From Pseudomonas japonica (GTDB lineage Bacteria; Pseudomonadota; Gammaproteobacteria; Pseudomonadales; Pseudomonadaceae), in NCBI RefSeq assembly GCF_900188455.1, contig NZ_FZOL01000019.1, forward strand, positions 62,001-126,000: DNA of 64,000 nt. Direction: 5' to 3'. The notes beneath the pieces were generated by a model that saw only the letters and a list, made by a program, of their open reading frames with translations, did not search any database and was not told the DNA's origin. Below, one piece after another: positions 7,456 to 16,689 of this stretch; the first letter of the stretch is position 1; each line of letters opens with the position of its first letter. Made by a program: the position numbers and the translations under genes.

Positions 7456-8958
7456 TCAGGCCTGCGGACGCATGTGCGGGAACAGGATCACGTCGCGGAT
7501 CGACGGCGAGTTGGTCAGCAGCATGACCAGACGGTCGATACCGATGCCTTCACCCGCGGTCGGCGGCATGCCGTATTCCAGGGCGCGAACGAAGTCGGCG
7601 TCGAAGTGCATGGCTTCGTCGTCACCGGCGTCCTTCTCGGCCACCTGGGCGAGGAAGCGCTCGGCCTGGTCTTCGGCGTCGTTGAGCTCGGAATAGGCGT
7701 TGGCGATCTCGCGGCCACCGATGAACAGCTCGAAGCGGTCGGTGACGTTCGGGTTGCGGTCGTTGCGACGGGCCAGCGGCGAGACTTCGAACGGGTATTC
7801 GGTGATGAAGTGCGGCTGCTCCAGCTTGCTCTCCACCAGTTCTTCGAAAATCATCACCTGCAGCTTGCCCAGGCCTTCGTGGCCGAGAACCTTGGCACCG
7901 GCCTTCTTGGCGATCTCGCGGGCCTTGTCGACATCCAGCAGATCGGCTTCGGTCAGCTCCGGGTTGTACTTGAGGATCGAGTCGAACACCGACAGGCGCA
8001 CGAACGGCTCGCCGAAGTGGAACACCTTGTCGCCGTACGGCACGTCGGTGGTGCCCAGGACCAGTTGCGCCAGCTCGCGGAACAGTTCCTCGGTGAGGTC
8101 CATGTTGTCGGTGTAGTCGGCGTAGGCCTGGTAGAACTCGAGCATGGTGAATTCAGGGTTGTGCCGGGTCGAGACGCCTTCGTTGCGGAAGTTGCGGTTG
8201 ATCTCGAAGACCTTCTCGAAGCCACCGACCACCAGGCGCTTCAGATACAGCTCCGGCGCGATACGCAGGAACATCGGCATGTCCAGGGCGTTGTGGTGGG
8301 TTTCGAACGGCTTGGCCGCGGCGCCGCCGGGGATGGTCTGCAGCATCGGCGTCTCGACTTCGAGGAAGTCGCGCTTGGCCAGGAAGCTGCGGATGTGCGA
8401 GATGACCAGGGAGCGCACGCGGAAGGTTTCGCGGGTTTCCTCGTTGACGATCAGGTCGACGTAGCGCTGACGATAGCGCTGCTCGGTGTCGGTCAGGCCG
8501 TGGTGCTTGTCCGGCAGCGGGCGCAGCGACTTGGTCAGCAGGCGCACGCTGGTCATTTCCACGTACAGGTCGCCCTTGCCGGAGCGGGCCAGGGTGCCTT
8601 CGGCGGCGATGATGTCGCCGAGGTCCCAGGTCTTCACCGCGGCCAGGGTTTCTTCCGGCAGGGTCTTGCGGTTGACGTAGACCTGGATGCGCCCGGTCAT
8701 GTCCTGGATGACCATGAACGAACCGCGGTTGAGCATGATGCGACCGGCTACCTTGACCGGGATCGCCGCTGCTTCCAGCTCTTCCTTGGTCTTGTCGACA
8801 TACTGCTTCTGCAGGTCGTTGCAGTAGCTGTCGCGGCGGAAGTCGTTGGGGAAGGCCTGGCCCTTGGCGCGCTCGGCGGCAAGTTTTTCCTTGCGCAGGG
8901 CGATCAGGGCGTTTTCTTCCTGTTGCAGGTCTTGCGATTCGGTCTTGAGGTCGCTCAT
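7456..8958 (-). CDS. lysS: Lysyl-tRNA synthetase (class II)
   Basis: This 500-residue cytosolic enzyme charges tRNA-Lys. The N-terminal OB-fold anticodon-binding domain (about residues 65-150, VKVAGRIMLNRGSFMVIQD) is followed by the class II catalytic core. Motif 2 is seen at about residues 255-275 (FEINRNFRNEG...RHNPEFT), with IAPELYLKRL just before it and motif 3 GEGIGIDRLVMLL near the C-terminus. Length and motif order match other bacterial LysRS. The prfB gene lies 95 bp upstream on the same strand; prfB-lysS is a common bacterial gene pair, so the two are probably cotranscribed. A UUCG-loop terminator follows. Confidence 0.98.
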   Translation of the reverse strand: MSDLKTESQDLQQEENALIALRKEKLAAERAKGQAFPNDFRRDSYCNDLQKQYVDKTKEELEAAAIPVKVAGRIMLNRGSFMVIQDMTGRIQVYVNRKTLPEETLAAVKTWDLGDIIAAEGTLARSGKGDLYVEMTSVRLLTKSLRPLPDKHHGLTDTEQRYRQRYVDLIVNEETRETFRVRSLVISHIRSFLAKRDFLEVETPMLQTIPGGAAAKPFETHHNALDMPMFLRIAPELYLKRLVVGGFEKVFEINRNFRNEGVSTRHNPEFTMLEFYQAYADYTDNMDLTEELFRELAQLVLGTTDVPYGDKVFHFGEPFVRLSVFDSILKYNPELTEADLLDVDKAREIAKKAGAKVLGHEGLGKLQVMIFEELVESKLEQPHFITEYPFEVSPLARRNDRNPNVTDRFELFIGGREIANAYSELNDAEDQAERFLAQVAEKDAGDDEAMHFDADFVRALEYGMPPTAGEGIGIDRLVMLLTNSPSIRDVILFPHMRPQA

Positions 8959-9053
8959 ATCGTCATTCTTTCCATCAGGTATTCGTTGCCCTTTTCGGGC
9001 AGGGCACGCGCTCCCCGGCGCAAGGCCGGGGTCCCGCGGCAGTGGTGTGCGGC

Positions 9054-10149
9054 TTACAGCCCCTGCTTGAGGCTCGCTTCCAGGTACTGGTCGAGGTCGC
9101 CGTCCAGGACCTTCTGGCAGTCACTGCGCTCGACGCCGGTACGCAGGTCCTTGATGCGCGAGTCGTCCAGCACGTAGGAACGGATCTGGTGACCCCAACC
9201 AATGTCCGACTTGCTGTCTTCCAGCGCCTGGGAGGCGGCATTGCGCTTCTGCATCTCCAGCTCGTACAACTTGGCCCGCAGCATTTTCATGGCGGTGTCC
9301 TTGTTGGCGTGCTGGGAGCGTTCGTTCTGGCAGGCCACCACGGTGTTGGTCGGCACGTGGGTGATACGCACCGCCGAGTCGGTGGTGTTGACGTGCTGAC
9401 CACCGGCACCCGAGGAACGGTAGGTGTCGATGCGCAGGTCGGACGGGTTGATCTCGATCTCGACCTTGTCGTCGATCTCGGGCGAGACGAACACCGCCGA
9501 GAACGACGTATGGCGGCGGGCGCCGGAGTCGAACGGGCTCTTGCGCACCAGGCGGTGCACGCCGATCTCGGTGCGCAACCAGCCGAAGGCGTACTCGCCC
9601 TTGATGTGCACGGTGGCGCCCTTGATGCCGGCGACCTCGCCTTCGGACAGTTCGATGATGGTCGCGTCGAAACCGCGCTTGTCGGCCCAGCGCAGGTACA
9701 TGCGCAGCAGGATGTTGGCCCAGTCCTGCGCCTCGGTGCCGCCGGAGCCGGCCTGGATGTCCAGGTAGGCGTTGTTCATGTCCATCTCGCCGCTGAACAT
9801 GCGGCGGAATTCGAGCTTGGCCAGGTGCTCTTCGAGGTTCTGCAACTCGGTCACGACGTCCTCGACGGTGCCCTCGTCGTTCTCCTCGACGGCCATGTCG
9901 AGCAGGTCCTTGCAGTCGGCCAGTCCGCCGGAGAGCTTGTCCAGGGTTTCGACGACCTGCGCCAGCATGGCGCGCTCGCGGCCCAGGCCCTGGGCGTATT
10001 CCGGCTTGTTCCAGACGTTCGGGTCTTCGAGCTCGCGGTTGACTTCGATCAGGCGGTCATGCTTGTGATCGTAGTCAAAGATACCCCCGAATGGACTCGG
10101 AACGCTCGGTGAGGTCCTTGATGGTATTCAGAATCGGGTTGATTTCCAT
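9054..10149 (-). CDS. prfB: Peptide chain release factor 2, with programmed +1 frameshift
   Basis: RF2 recognises UGA and UAA and triggers peptide release. The first 24 codons run from ATG at 10149 to CTT at 10080-10078; an in-frame TGA (10077-10075) follows. Skipping the T at 10077 gives GAC and opens the frame to the TAA at 9056-9054, for 364 residues, close to E. coli RF2 at 365. The slip site GGGGG-TAT-CTT-TGA-C (minus strand) is the classical one, including the internal Shine-Dalgarno-like G run. The stop-codon recognition tripeptide SPF (VRKSPFDSGARR) and the peptidyl-transferase motif GGQ (GAGGQHVN) are present. Annotate it as a joined CDS, 10149-10078 plus 10076-9054. It autoregulates: low RF2 promotes the frameshift. 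Confidence 0.98.
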
Positions 10150-10259
10150 GGGCGGGCAGCTCTCGTGCGTAATTCGGTGAAAAGCCGGGGAGTATAGCGC
10201 AGGCGGGGGGACGCACGACAAGCAGGAAGCTACAAGCGGCATTGGCGTCTTGCATACCC

Positions 10260-10382
10260 GTAGGAGCTGGCTTGCCTGCGAAAGGAGCGCGTAGCGGTCC
10301 CGAATGAATGCGGCAATGAGATCTTCGGGACCGCGTTGCGGTCCTTTCGCAGTGGTTCGTCACACGACAAGCCAGCTCCTAC
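10260..10382. repeat. Inverted pair of REP elements between wspR and prfB
   Basis: GTAGGAGCTGGCTTGCCTGC (from 10260) faces ACAAGCCAGCTCCTAC (ending 10382). Between them lie the inner arms GCGGTCCCGAA and CTTCGGGACCGC. The pair fills most of the 255 bp between the prfB start and the wspR stop. No separate terminator for wspR was seen, so the REP pair may mark the 3' end of the wsp transcript. Confidence 0.9.
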
Positions 10383-10404
10383 AAGGGCCCGTGGAGCGCA
10401 GCAA

Positions 10405-11409
10405 TCAGGCCACGCCGACCCGGTTGCGCCCGTTGTTCTTGGCCTGGTACAGCGCATCGTCCGCCGCCGAGATCAGTTGCCGGCAATGGCTGCCGATGGC
10501 CGGGGTGTGGGTGGCCAGGCCGATGCTCACGGTCAGCCAGGAGTCCGGCTGCGGCTTGGTGTGGGCAATGCCCGCGGCCTGCACGGTCTGGCGCAGCTTT
10601 TCCGCGACCAGGCGCGCGCCGCCCGGCGAGGTGTTCGGCAGGACCAGGGCGAATTCCTCGCCACCATAACGCGCCGGCAGATCGCTGGGCCGCGCGCAGC
10701 AGGCACGGATCGCCTCGGCGACCTGGCGCAGGGCCTCGTCGCCGGCCAGGTGGCCGAAGGTGTCGTTGAACGCCTTGAAGTAGTCGACGTCGATCATCAG
10801 CAGCGACAGCTGCGCCTGTTCGCGCATCGCCCGGCGCCATTCCAGCTCCAGGTACTCGTCGAAATGACGGCGGTTGGACAGCCCGGTGAGGCCGTCGGAG
10901 TTCATCAGCCGCTGCAGCACCAGGTTGGTATCGAGCAACTGCTGCTGGCTGACGCGCAGGGCCCGGTAGGCCTCGTCGCGCTGCAGCAGGGTCATATAGG
11001 AGCGCGAGTGATAGCGGATGCGCGCCACCAGCTCGATGTTGTCCGGCAGCTTGACCAGGTAGTCGTTGGCCCCGGCGGCGAAGGCCGCGCTCTTGACCAG
11101 CGGGTCCTCCTTGGTCGACAGGACGATGATCGGGATGTCCTGGGTCGCCGGGTTGGCGCGGTACTCGCGGACCAGGGTCAGGCCGTCTAGGCCCGGCATG
11201 ATCAGGTCCTGCAGGATCACCGTCGGCTTGATCCGGACGGCCTGGGCCACCGCCTCGTGCGGATCGGCACAGAAGTGGAAGTCGATGTTGTCTTCCTGGG
11301 CCAGGCCGCGGCGCACGGCTTCGCCGATCATCGCCTGGTCGTCGACCAGCAGGACCATCGCCGAATTCTCGTCAGCAGTTGAAAAGCCGTCGATCGGTAG
11401 ATCATTCAT
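10405..11409 (-). CDS. wspR: WspR: response regulator diguanylate cyclase
   Basis: This 334-residue output protein of the Wsp surface-sensing pathway makes c-di-GMP from two GTP when phosphorylated. The receiver domain (about residues 18-130) has DDQ acidic residues and the phosphoacceptor D68 in LQDLIMPGLDG. A helical linker leads to the GGDEF domain (about 170-330) with the active-site motif GGEEF at 249-253. The product-inhibition I-site RPSD lies at 240-243, five residues before it. All key residues are intact, so it should be an active, feedback-inhibited cyclase. It is the last gene of the wsp run, 51 bp after wspF. In pseudomonads, activation leads to cellulose or other exopolysaccharide, the wrinkly spreader state. 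Confidence 0.97.
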   Translation of the reverse strand: MNDLPIDGFSTADENSAMVLLVDDQAMIGEAVRRGLAQEDNIDFHFCADPHEAVAQAVRIKPTVILQDLIMPGLDGLTLVREYRANPATQDIPIIVLSTKEDPLVKSAAFAAGANDYLVKLPDNIELVARIRYHSRSYMTLLQRDEAYRALRVSQQQLLDTNLVLQRLMNSDGLTGLSNRRHFDEYLELEWRRAMREQAQLSLLMIDVDYFKAFNDTFGHLAGDEALRQVAEAIRACCARPSDLPARYGGEEFALVLPNTSPGGARLVAEKLRQTVQAAGIAHTKPQPDSWLTVSIGLATHTPAIGSHCRQLISAADDALYQAKNNGRNRVGVA

Positions 11410-11460
11410 GCGCTGTCACCTGGGCACTGCCGGCTGGCCGGCGTGGCTGAATACATATCG

Positions 11461-12474
11461 TCATTTCGGGAAAAATTCCATTAGTCGTGGGGCGATCCGC
11501 TCCAGCGGACGCACTTCCACGGCTGCATCAATGGCGACGGCCGCCTTGGGCATGCCGTACACCGCGCTGCTTTGCTGGTCCTGGGCAATGGTCAGGAAGC
11601 CCTGCTCGCGCATGAGCTTGAGCCCCTGCGCGCCATCGCGGCCCATGCCGGTGAGCAGCACGCCCACCGCATCGCCACGCCAGAACCGCGCCACACTCTC
11701 GAAGAACACGTCGATCGAGGGGCGATAGATTTCGTTCACCGGCTCCGCCGTATAGGCCAGGGTGCAGTCCTTGAGCAGGCGGATGTGGTGGTTGGTGCCG
11801 GCCAGCAGGACCTGACCTGGTTGCGGTGGCTCGCCCTCGCGGGCCAGGCGCACCGACTGGCCGGAGGTGCTGCTGAGCCATTCGGCCATGCCCGCGGCGA
11901 ACACCTGGTCGACGTGCTGGACCAGCACGATGGACGCCGGAAACGCCTTGGGCAACCCCTTGAGCAGGACTTCCAGGGCCGCCGGCCCGCCCGCCGACGA
12001 ACCGATCGCGACCAGGCCCTGGCGCTGCGCGGCCTGGCGCAACGGCGCCGAGACCGGACGCACGCTGCTGGCACGTTGCTGACCGATCAGCCAGGAGATG
12101 TTGAGGATCTTGCGCAGCAACGGCGCCGCCGCCTCCTTCGGGTCGCCGCCGCCGAGCACCGGGGTGTCGACCACATCGAGGGCGCCATGGCCCATGGCCT
12201 CGAACACCCGGTGCACGTTCTGCCGGCGATCGACGGTGACGATGACGATAGCGCAGGGCGACTCGGCCATGATCCGCTTCGTCGCCTCGACCCCGTCCAT
12301 CTGCGGCATGATCAGGTCCATCAGCAGCAGGTCGGGGGGCTGCTCGGCGCAGCGGCGCACCGCCTCGGCACCGTCGCTGGCGACCCAGATCACCTCGTGC
12401 GCCGGCTCGAAGGCCAGCGCCCGGCGCAGGGCCTCGACGGCCAGCGGCATGTCGTTGACGATAGCGATCTTCAT
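11461..12474 (-). CDS. wspF: WspF: CheB-like methylesterase
   Basis: This 337-residue protein is the negative regulator of the Wsp system and removes methyl groups from the WspA receptor when phosphorylated by WspE. The receiver domain at the N-terminus has D53 in LLMDLIMPQMDG as phosphoacceptor. The C-terminal methylesterase domain keeps the catalytic triad: serine near 160 in GSSAGGP, histidine near 187 in VQHVDQ, and aspartate near 280 in GMGRDGA. Loss-of-function mutations in wspF are the classical route to wrinkly spreaders; here the frame is complete and the catalytic residues are present. The start overlaps the end of wspE by 4 bp, so translation is coupled. Confidence 0.97.
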   Translation of the reverse strand: MKIAIVNDMPLAVEALRRALAFEPAHEVIWVASDGAEAVRRCAEQPPDLLLMDLIMPQMDGVEATKRIMAESPCAIVIVTVDRRQNVHRVFEAMGHGALDVVDTPVLGGGDPKEAAAPLLRKILNISWLIGQQRASSVRPVSAPLRQAAQRQGLVAIGSSAGGPAALEVLLKGLPKAFPASIVLVQHVDQVFAAGMAEWLSSTSGQSVRLAREGEPPQPGQVLLAGTNHHIRLLKDCTLAYTAEPVNEIYRPSIDVFFESVARFWRGDAVGVLLTGMGRDGAQGLKLMREQGFLTIAQDQQSSAVYGMPKAAVAIDAAVEVRPLERIAPRLMEFFPK

Positions 12475-14765
12475 CCCTGCGCTCCCCCGATCAATTCGAC
12501 CACGGCATCCAGCAAGGCATCGTCATGGAAGCTGGCCTTGGCCAGATAATAGTCGGCGCCAGCGTCCAGCCCGCGCCGCCGATCTTCCTCGCGATCCTTG
12601 TACGACACCACCATCACCGGCAGCGATTGCAGACGGCTGTCGCGGCGCAGCAGCGTGACCAGCTCGATACCGTCCATGCGCGGCATGTCGATGTCGGTGA
12701 TCAGCAGGTCGAAATCCTCGCTGCGCAAGGCGTTCCAGCCGTCCATGCCATCCACCGCCACCGCCACCTCGTAGCCGCGGTTGCTCAGCAGCTTGCGTTG
12801 CAGCTCGCGCACGGTGAGCGAGTCGTCCACCACCAGCACACGCTTGCGCGCCACTTCGCGGGCCGCGCCGCGGCGCTCGATACGCTCCAGGCGCCCGGTG
12901 CTGAGGAGCTTTTCCACCGAACGCAGCAGGTCCTCGACGTCGACGATCAACACCACCGAGCCGTCGTCCAGCAGGGCACCGGCGGAGATGTCCTGGATCT
13001 TGCCCAGGCGCGCGTCCAGCGGCATCACCACCAGCACCCGCTCGCCGATCAGGCGGTCCACGGCCACGCCGTAGAGGGTGTCACGCTCGCGGATCACCAC
13101 AACCTTGATGCTCTGCTCGCTGTTCTGGCTGACCGGACGGTTGAGCAACTGACTGGCCGAGACCAGGCCGATATGCCGCGCCTCGTGCCAGAACTGCTGG
13201 CGCCCCTCGATCTGCACGATGGCTTCGGGCGGCAGCTCCAGCGTGCGTTCGATATGGGCCAGGGGGAAGGCATAGGCTTCGCCGCTGACTTCCACCACCA
13301 GGCTGCGCACTACCGACAGGGTCAGTGGCACTTCCAGGTGGAAGCGGCTGCCCTGGCCGTCGCTCTGGGTCATCTCGATCTGTCCGCGCAACTGGCGGAC
13401 CATATGCTGCACCGCGTCCAGGCCGACGCCGCGACCGGACACCTCGGTGACCTTGTCGCGCAGGCTGAAGCCGGGCAGGAAGAGGAAGGTCAGCAGTTCC
13501 GCCTCGCTCATCTGCGCCACGGTCTCGGCGGGCGACAGGTTGCGCTCGACGATGCTGCGACGCAGGCGTTCGAGATCGACCCCGCCACCGTCGTCGCTGA
13601 GTTCGAGAATCAGCAGTCCGGCCTGATGCGAGGCACGCAGGCGAATGCTGCCCTCGCTCGGCTTGCCCGCCAGCAGGCGCCGCTCGGGCATTTCGATGCC
13701 GTGGTCGACAGCGTTGCGCAGCAAGTGGGTCAGCGGCGCTTCGAGCTTTTCCAGGACATCGCGATCGACCTGGGTCTTGTCGCCCTCGATCTCCAGGCGC
13801 ACCTGCTTGCCCAGGGAGCGGCCGAGATCGCGGACCATACGGCTCTGCCCGGTGAGGACATCGGCGAACGGGCGCATGCGGCAGGCCAGCGCGGTGTCGT
13901 AGAGCAATTGCGCGCGCTGCCCGGCCTGCCAGCCCAATTCGTCGAAATCGGTCACCTGCTGCATCAGCATCTGCTGCGCCTCGCCCAGCAATTGCTGGGT
14001 CAGGGCCAGGGCTTCACGGACCTCATCGCCCTGCTCTCCCGCCTCGATCTGCGCCTTGAGCCCGTCAAGGGCGCGCATGCTCTGCCCATGCACCCGCTTG
14101 AGACGCTGCAGCGTGGCGAGAAACGGCTTGAACCGCTGGGTTTCCACCAACGCCTTGCTGGACAGGTCGAGCAGGCTGTTGAGGCGTTCGGCGGTGACCC
14201 GCAGCACACGCTCGCCGCCTTCGGCGCTCTTGCCCTTGCGTGGCGGGCGCGGCTCGGGTTCCGGCTCGGCTTCGGCCTCGACGTCAGGCTCGGGAACCAC
14301 GGGCGCGGGCAGCGGCTCGGGCTCGACCAGCGGCGCCACGCTCGGCGCGACCAGGGGCGCCGGTGCAACCACCGCACCGGGCTGCAACAGACTGGCCACC
14401 TGCACCAGGAACGCCTGCACCGCCGCGTCGACGGCGGCATCCCCCGGCGTGGCGATGCGCATCAGCAGGTCGGTGCCCTGGAGCAAGGCATCGATATGTT
14501 CCGGACGCAGGCGCAGGCGCCCTTCCTGCGCTTCGACCAGGCAATCCTCCATGACATGGGCGACGCTGACCCCGGCATCGATGCCGACGATCCGCGCCGC
14601 GCCCTTGAGCGAGTGCGCGGCGCGCATGCAGGCTTCGAGCTGGTCGGCCTGGGTCGGATTGCGCTCCAGTGCCAGCAGCCCGGCGCTGAGCACCTGGGTC
14701 TGGGCCTCGGCCTCCAGGCTGAACAGCTCCAGCAGCGAGGCATCGCGCATTTGCTCTGGGGTCAT
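12471..14765 (-). CDS. wspE: WspE: hybrid CheA-type histidine kinase with C-terminal receiver
   Basis: This 764-residue kinase of the Wsp complex phosphorylates WspR and WspF. Domains in order: Hpt with the phosphorylated histidine H51 (AAHSLKGAARI), an Ala/Pro/Glu-rich linker (about 130-185), a dimerisation region, an HATPase domain with the N box LLRNAVDHGIEMPERR and G box SGRGVGLDAV, a CheW-like domain (about 475-610), and a receiver domain with VVDDS and the phosphoacceptor in LLITDIDMPRMDG. It overlaps wspD and wspF by 4 bp at either end. The long open frame on the opposite strand (12525-14846) is a composition artefact. Confidence 0.97.
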   Translation of the reverse strand: MTPEQMRDASLLELFSLEAEAQTQVLSAGLLALERNPTQADQLEACMRAAHSLKGAARIVGIDAGVSVAHVMEDCLVEAQEGRLRLRPEHIDALLQGTDLLMRIATPGDAAVDAAVQAFLVQVASLLQPGAVVAPAPLVAPSVAPLVEPEPLPAPVVPEPDVEAEAEPEPEPRPPRKGKSAEGGERVLRVTAERLNSLLDLSSKALVETQRFKPFLATLQRLKRVHGQSMRALDGLKAQIEAGEQGDEVREALALTQQLLGEAQQMLMQQVTDFDELGWQAGQRAQLLYDTALACRMRPFADVLTGQSRMVRDLGRSLGKQVRLEIEGDKTQVDRDVLEKLEAPLTHLLRNAVDHGIEMPERRLLAGKPSEGSIRLRASHQAGLLILELSDDGGGVDLERLRRSIVERNLSPAETVAQMSEAELLTFLFLPGFSLRDKVTEVSGRGVGLDAVQHMVRQLRGQIEMTQSDGQGSRFHLEVPLTLSVVRSLVVEVSGEAYAFPLAHIERTLELPPEAIVQIEGRQQFWHEARHIGLVSASQLLNRPVSQNSEQSIKVVVIRERDTLYGVAVDRLIGERVLVVMPLDARLGKIQDISAGALLDDGSVVLIVDVEDLLRSVEKLLSTGRLERIERRGAAREVARKRVLVVDDSLTVRELQRKLLSNRGYEVAVAVDGMDGWNALRSEDFDLLITDIDMPRMDGIELVTLLRRDSRLQSLPVMVVSYKDREEDRRRGLDAGADYYLAKASFHDDALLDAVVELIGGAQG

Positions 14766-15421
14766 GAAAGGCTCCGGTCGACTGCGGACAACACCTGGTC
14801 TTCATCGAGAATTCGCACGCTTCGCCCGCGCCACTGCAGGACCTGACGGGTAAAGCGGTTTTCATGGCCGGCCTCGCCGTGCAGGTGCTGGTCGAGGGCG
14901 TGGATACCGTCGACTTCGTCCACCGGCAGGACCACCGCGCCACCCTTGGCCGCGAGGATCAGCATGCGCGGCATGACCCGGGCGGAATTGACCGCCGCCG
15001 GGGTCAGTTCGAGACCGAGCAGATCGATCAGGGACAGGCACGGCACCAGCGCACCGCGCACATTGGCCACCCCCTGCAGTACCCGCGAACGCTGGTGCGG
15101 CAGCGAATGCACCGGCTGCAGCGGTGCGACCTCGGCCAGACAGCGGGTGGCCAGGGCCAGCCATTCCTCGCCGAGGCGGAACAGCAGCAACGACGGCCCG
15201 TGCTCGACCTGCTCCTCGGCGGTGTCGCGGACATGCGCGTCCTGGGCCAGGGCATAGCGGTCCAGCAGGCGCGTGGCGGCCGCGGCATATACCGCGCAGT
15301 TGCGACAGTGCACGTGCTCGGCGAGCAGCGGGCAGCTCTTGTCGCCATGCACGCCGATACGGTTCCAGCAGTCGTCGATATGCTCGACGTCGCCGGTCAG
15401 CATGTTGATGCCATCGATCAT
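14762..15421 (-). CDS. wspD: WspD: CheW-like coupling protein
   Basis: This 219-residue cytosolic scaffold links the WspA receptor to the WspE kinase. The CheW fold lies at about residues 75-215 (LLFRLGEEWLALATRCLAEV, then RGALVPCLSLIDLLG). The N-terminal 70 residues are an extension with several cysteines and histidines (IDDCWNRIGVHGDKSCPLL, VHCRNCAVY) that standard CheW lacks. The spacing C-x2-C plus nearby His could bind a metal; this cysteine-rich extension is typical of WspD as far as I recall, but its role is unknown to me. It overlaps wspC and wspE by 4 bp. Confidence 0.95.
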   Translation of the reverse strand: MIDGINMLTGDVEHIDDCWNRIGVHGDKSCPLLAEHVHCRNCAVYAAAATRLLDRYALAQDAHVRDTAEEQVEHGPSLLLFRLGEEWLALATRCLAEVAPLQPVHSLPHQRSRVLQGVANVRGALVPCLSLIDLLGLELTPAAVNSARVMPRMLILAAKGGAVVLPVDEVDGIHALDQHLHGEAGHENRFTRQVLQWRGRSVRILDEDQVLSAVDRSLS

Positions 15422-16689
15422 CGATCAGCCTCCCGCTCACGGCGCGCGGCGCGCTCCTGCAGGCGCCGGGCGCCCACGGTATCGCCCTGGGAGGCCAGCA
15501 ACGCCGCCAGGTGCGCCAGCGCCTCGGGGTGCTGCGGTTCGAGGTAGAGCGCCTTGCGGTACTGGCTGATGGCGTCGGCGCTGTCGCCGGCGGTGTCGCT
15601 GAGCAGGCCCTGCCAGTAGAACACCTGGGCCGAGGGCTCGAATTGCTTCAGGTAGCGCTGGCACGCGGCGCGGGCCTCGGCGCTGTTGCCGCCGTTGGCG
15701 AGCGCGGCGATCTGCGCCAGCAGTTGCGCGGCCTGTTCGTTGCGCTCCGGGAGCACCGCGCGACTCGCCGCTGGCGCGGGTGCGACCAGCGAACGCCGAG
15801 GGGGCGGCGCCAGTGCCGCCGGCCGGGGTGGCGGCGCTGCTGGCGCGACCGCCGGGATGGCTACCACGGGCCTGCCCGGAACGGGTTGCGCCGGCACCAG
15901 GCGCACGTAGGCGAACGACTGGGCGATGCCCAGCGGGCGCATGCCCATCCGCGCCAGCAGGCTGCCTTCGGCCGGACCGATGAACAGCACGCCATCGGCA
16001 TGGGTCAGGTTCTTCAGGACCTCGAACACCCGCTGCTGGGTGGCCAGGTCGAAATAGATCAGCAGGTTGCGACAGAACACGAAGTCGTAGCTGCCCTCCC
16101 GCGCCAGCAGCGCCGGGTCGAGGACATTGCCGACTTCGAACTGCACCTGCTTCTGGACCCGCTCGCCGAGGCGATGGCCATCCTCGCTCTCGCTGAAATG
16201 CCGTTCGCGAAACGCCAGGTCGCTGCCGCGAAACGAATTGCGCCCGTACAGCGCACGCTGGGCGCGGCCGATGGAATTGGGGCTGATGTCCAGCGCATCG
16301 ACGCGAAAGGCGTGGGGCGGCACACCGGCATCGAGCAGGGCCATGGCAATGGAATAGGGTTCCTCGCCGGTGGAACAGGGCAGGCTGAGGATCCGCAGCG
16401 GGCGCACCCCGCCCAGCTCCACCTGGCGCTTGCGCGCCAGCTCCACCAGCGCGGTGAACGACTCCGGGTAGCGGAAGAACCAGGTCTCCGGAACGATCAC
16501 CGCTTCGATCAGGGCCTGCTGCTCCTGGTGCGACTGCTGCAGATGCAGCCAGTAGTCATCGAGGTCGACGGCGGCCAGGGCCGCGCAACGCTGGCGCAGG
16601 GCGCGCTCGACCATCGGCTCGCCGACCGAGGCGACATCCAGGCCGATGCGTTCCTGAAGAAAACGAAAGAAGCGCTGTTCGATGCTCAT
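15418..16689 (-). CDS. wspC: WspC: CheR-like methyltransferase with TPR tail
   Basis: This 423-residue SAM-dependent methyltransferase adds methyl groups to glutamates of WspA and so opposes WspF. The CheR domain spans about residues 1-265, with the SAM-binding motif LSLPCSTGEEPYSIAMALLD and FVFCRNLLIYFD. A Pro/Ala-rich linker (about 270-310) joins it to a C-terminal tetratricopeptide-like part (about 320-415, AQVFYWQGLLSDTAGDSADA). The TPR extension distinguishes WspC from plain CheR and probably serves protein contacts. Its ends overlap wspB and wspD by 4 bp each. Confidence 0.96.
   Translation of the reverse strand: MSIEQRFFRFLQERIGLDVASVGEPMVERALRQRCAALAAVDLDDYWLHLQQSHQEQQALIEAVIVPETWFFRYPESFTALVELARKRQVELGGVRPLRILSLPCSTGEEPYSIAMALLDAGVPPHAFRVDALDISPNSIGRAQRALYGRNSFRGSDLAFRERHFSESEDGHRLGERVQKQVQFEVGNVLDPALLAREGSYDFVFCRNLLIYFDLATQQRVFEVLKNLTHADGVLFIGPAEGSLLARMGMRPLGIAQSFAYVRLVPAQPVPGRPVVAIPAVAPAAPPPRPAALAPPPRRSLVAPAPAASRAVLPERNEQAAQLLAQIAALANGGNSAEARAACQRYLKQFEPSAQVFYWQGLLSDTAGDSADAISQYRKALYLEPQHPEALAHLAALLASQGDTVGARRLQERAARREREADR

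Noticed and set aside
10075..10077. TGA in prfB taken as a disabling mutation
   Set aside because: The slip sequence CTT TGA C with an upstream G run is the known programmed frameshift.
12525..14846. A 773-codon open frame opposite wspE
   Set aside because: It is antisense to a gene with clear CheA motifs; long antisense frames are expected at this GC content.
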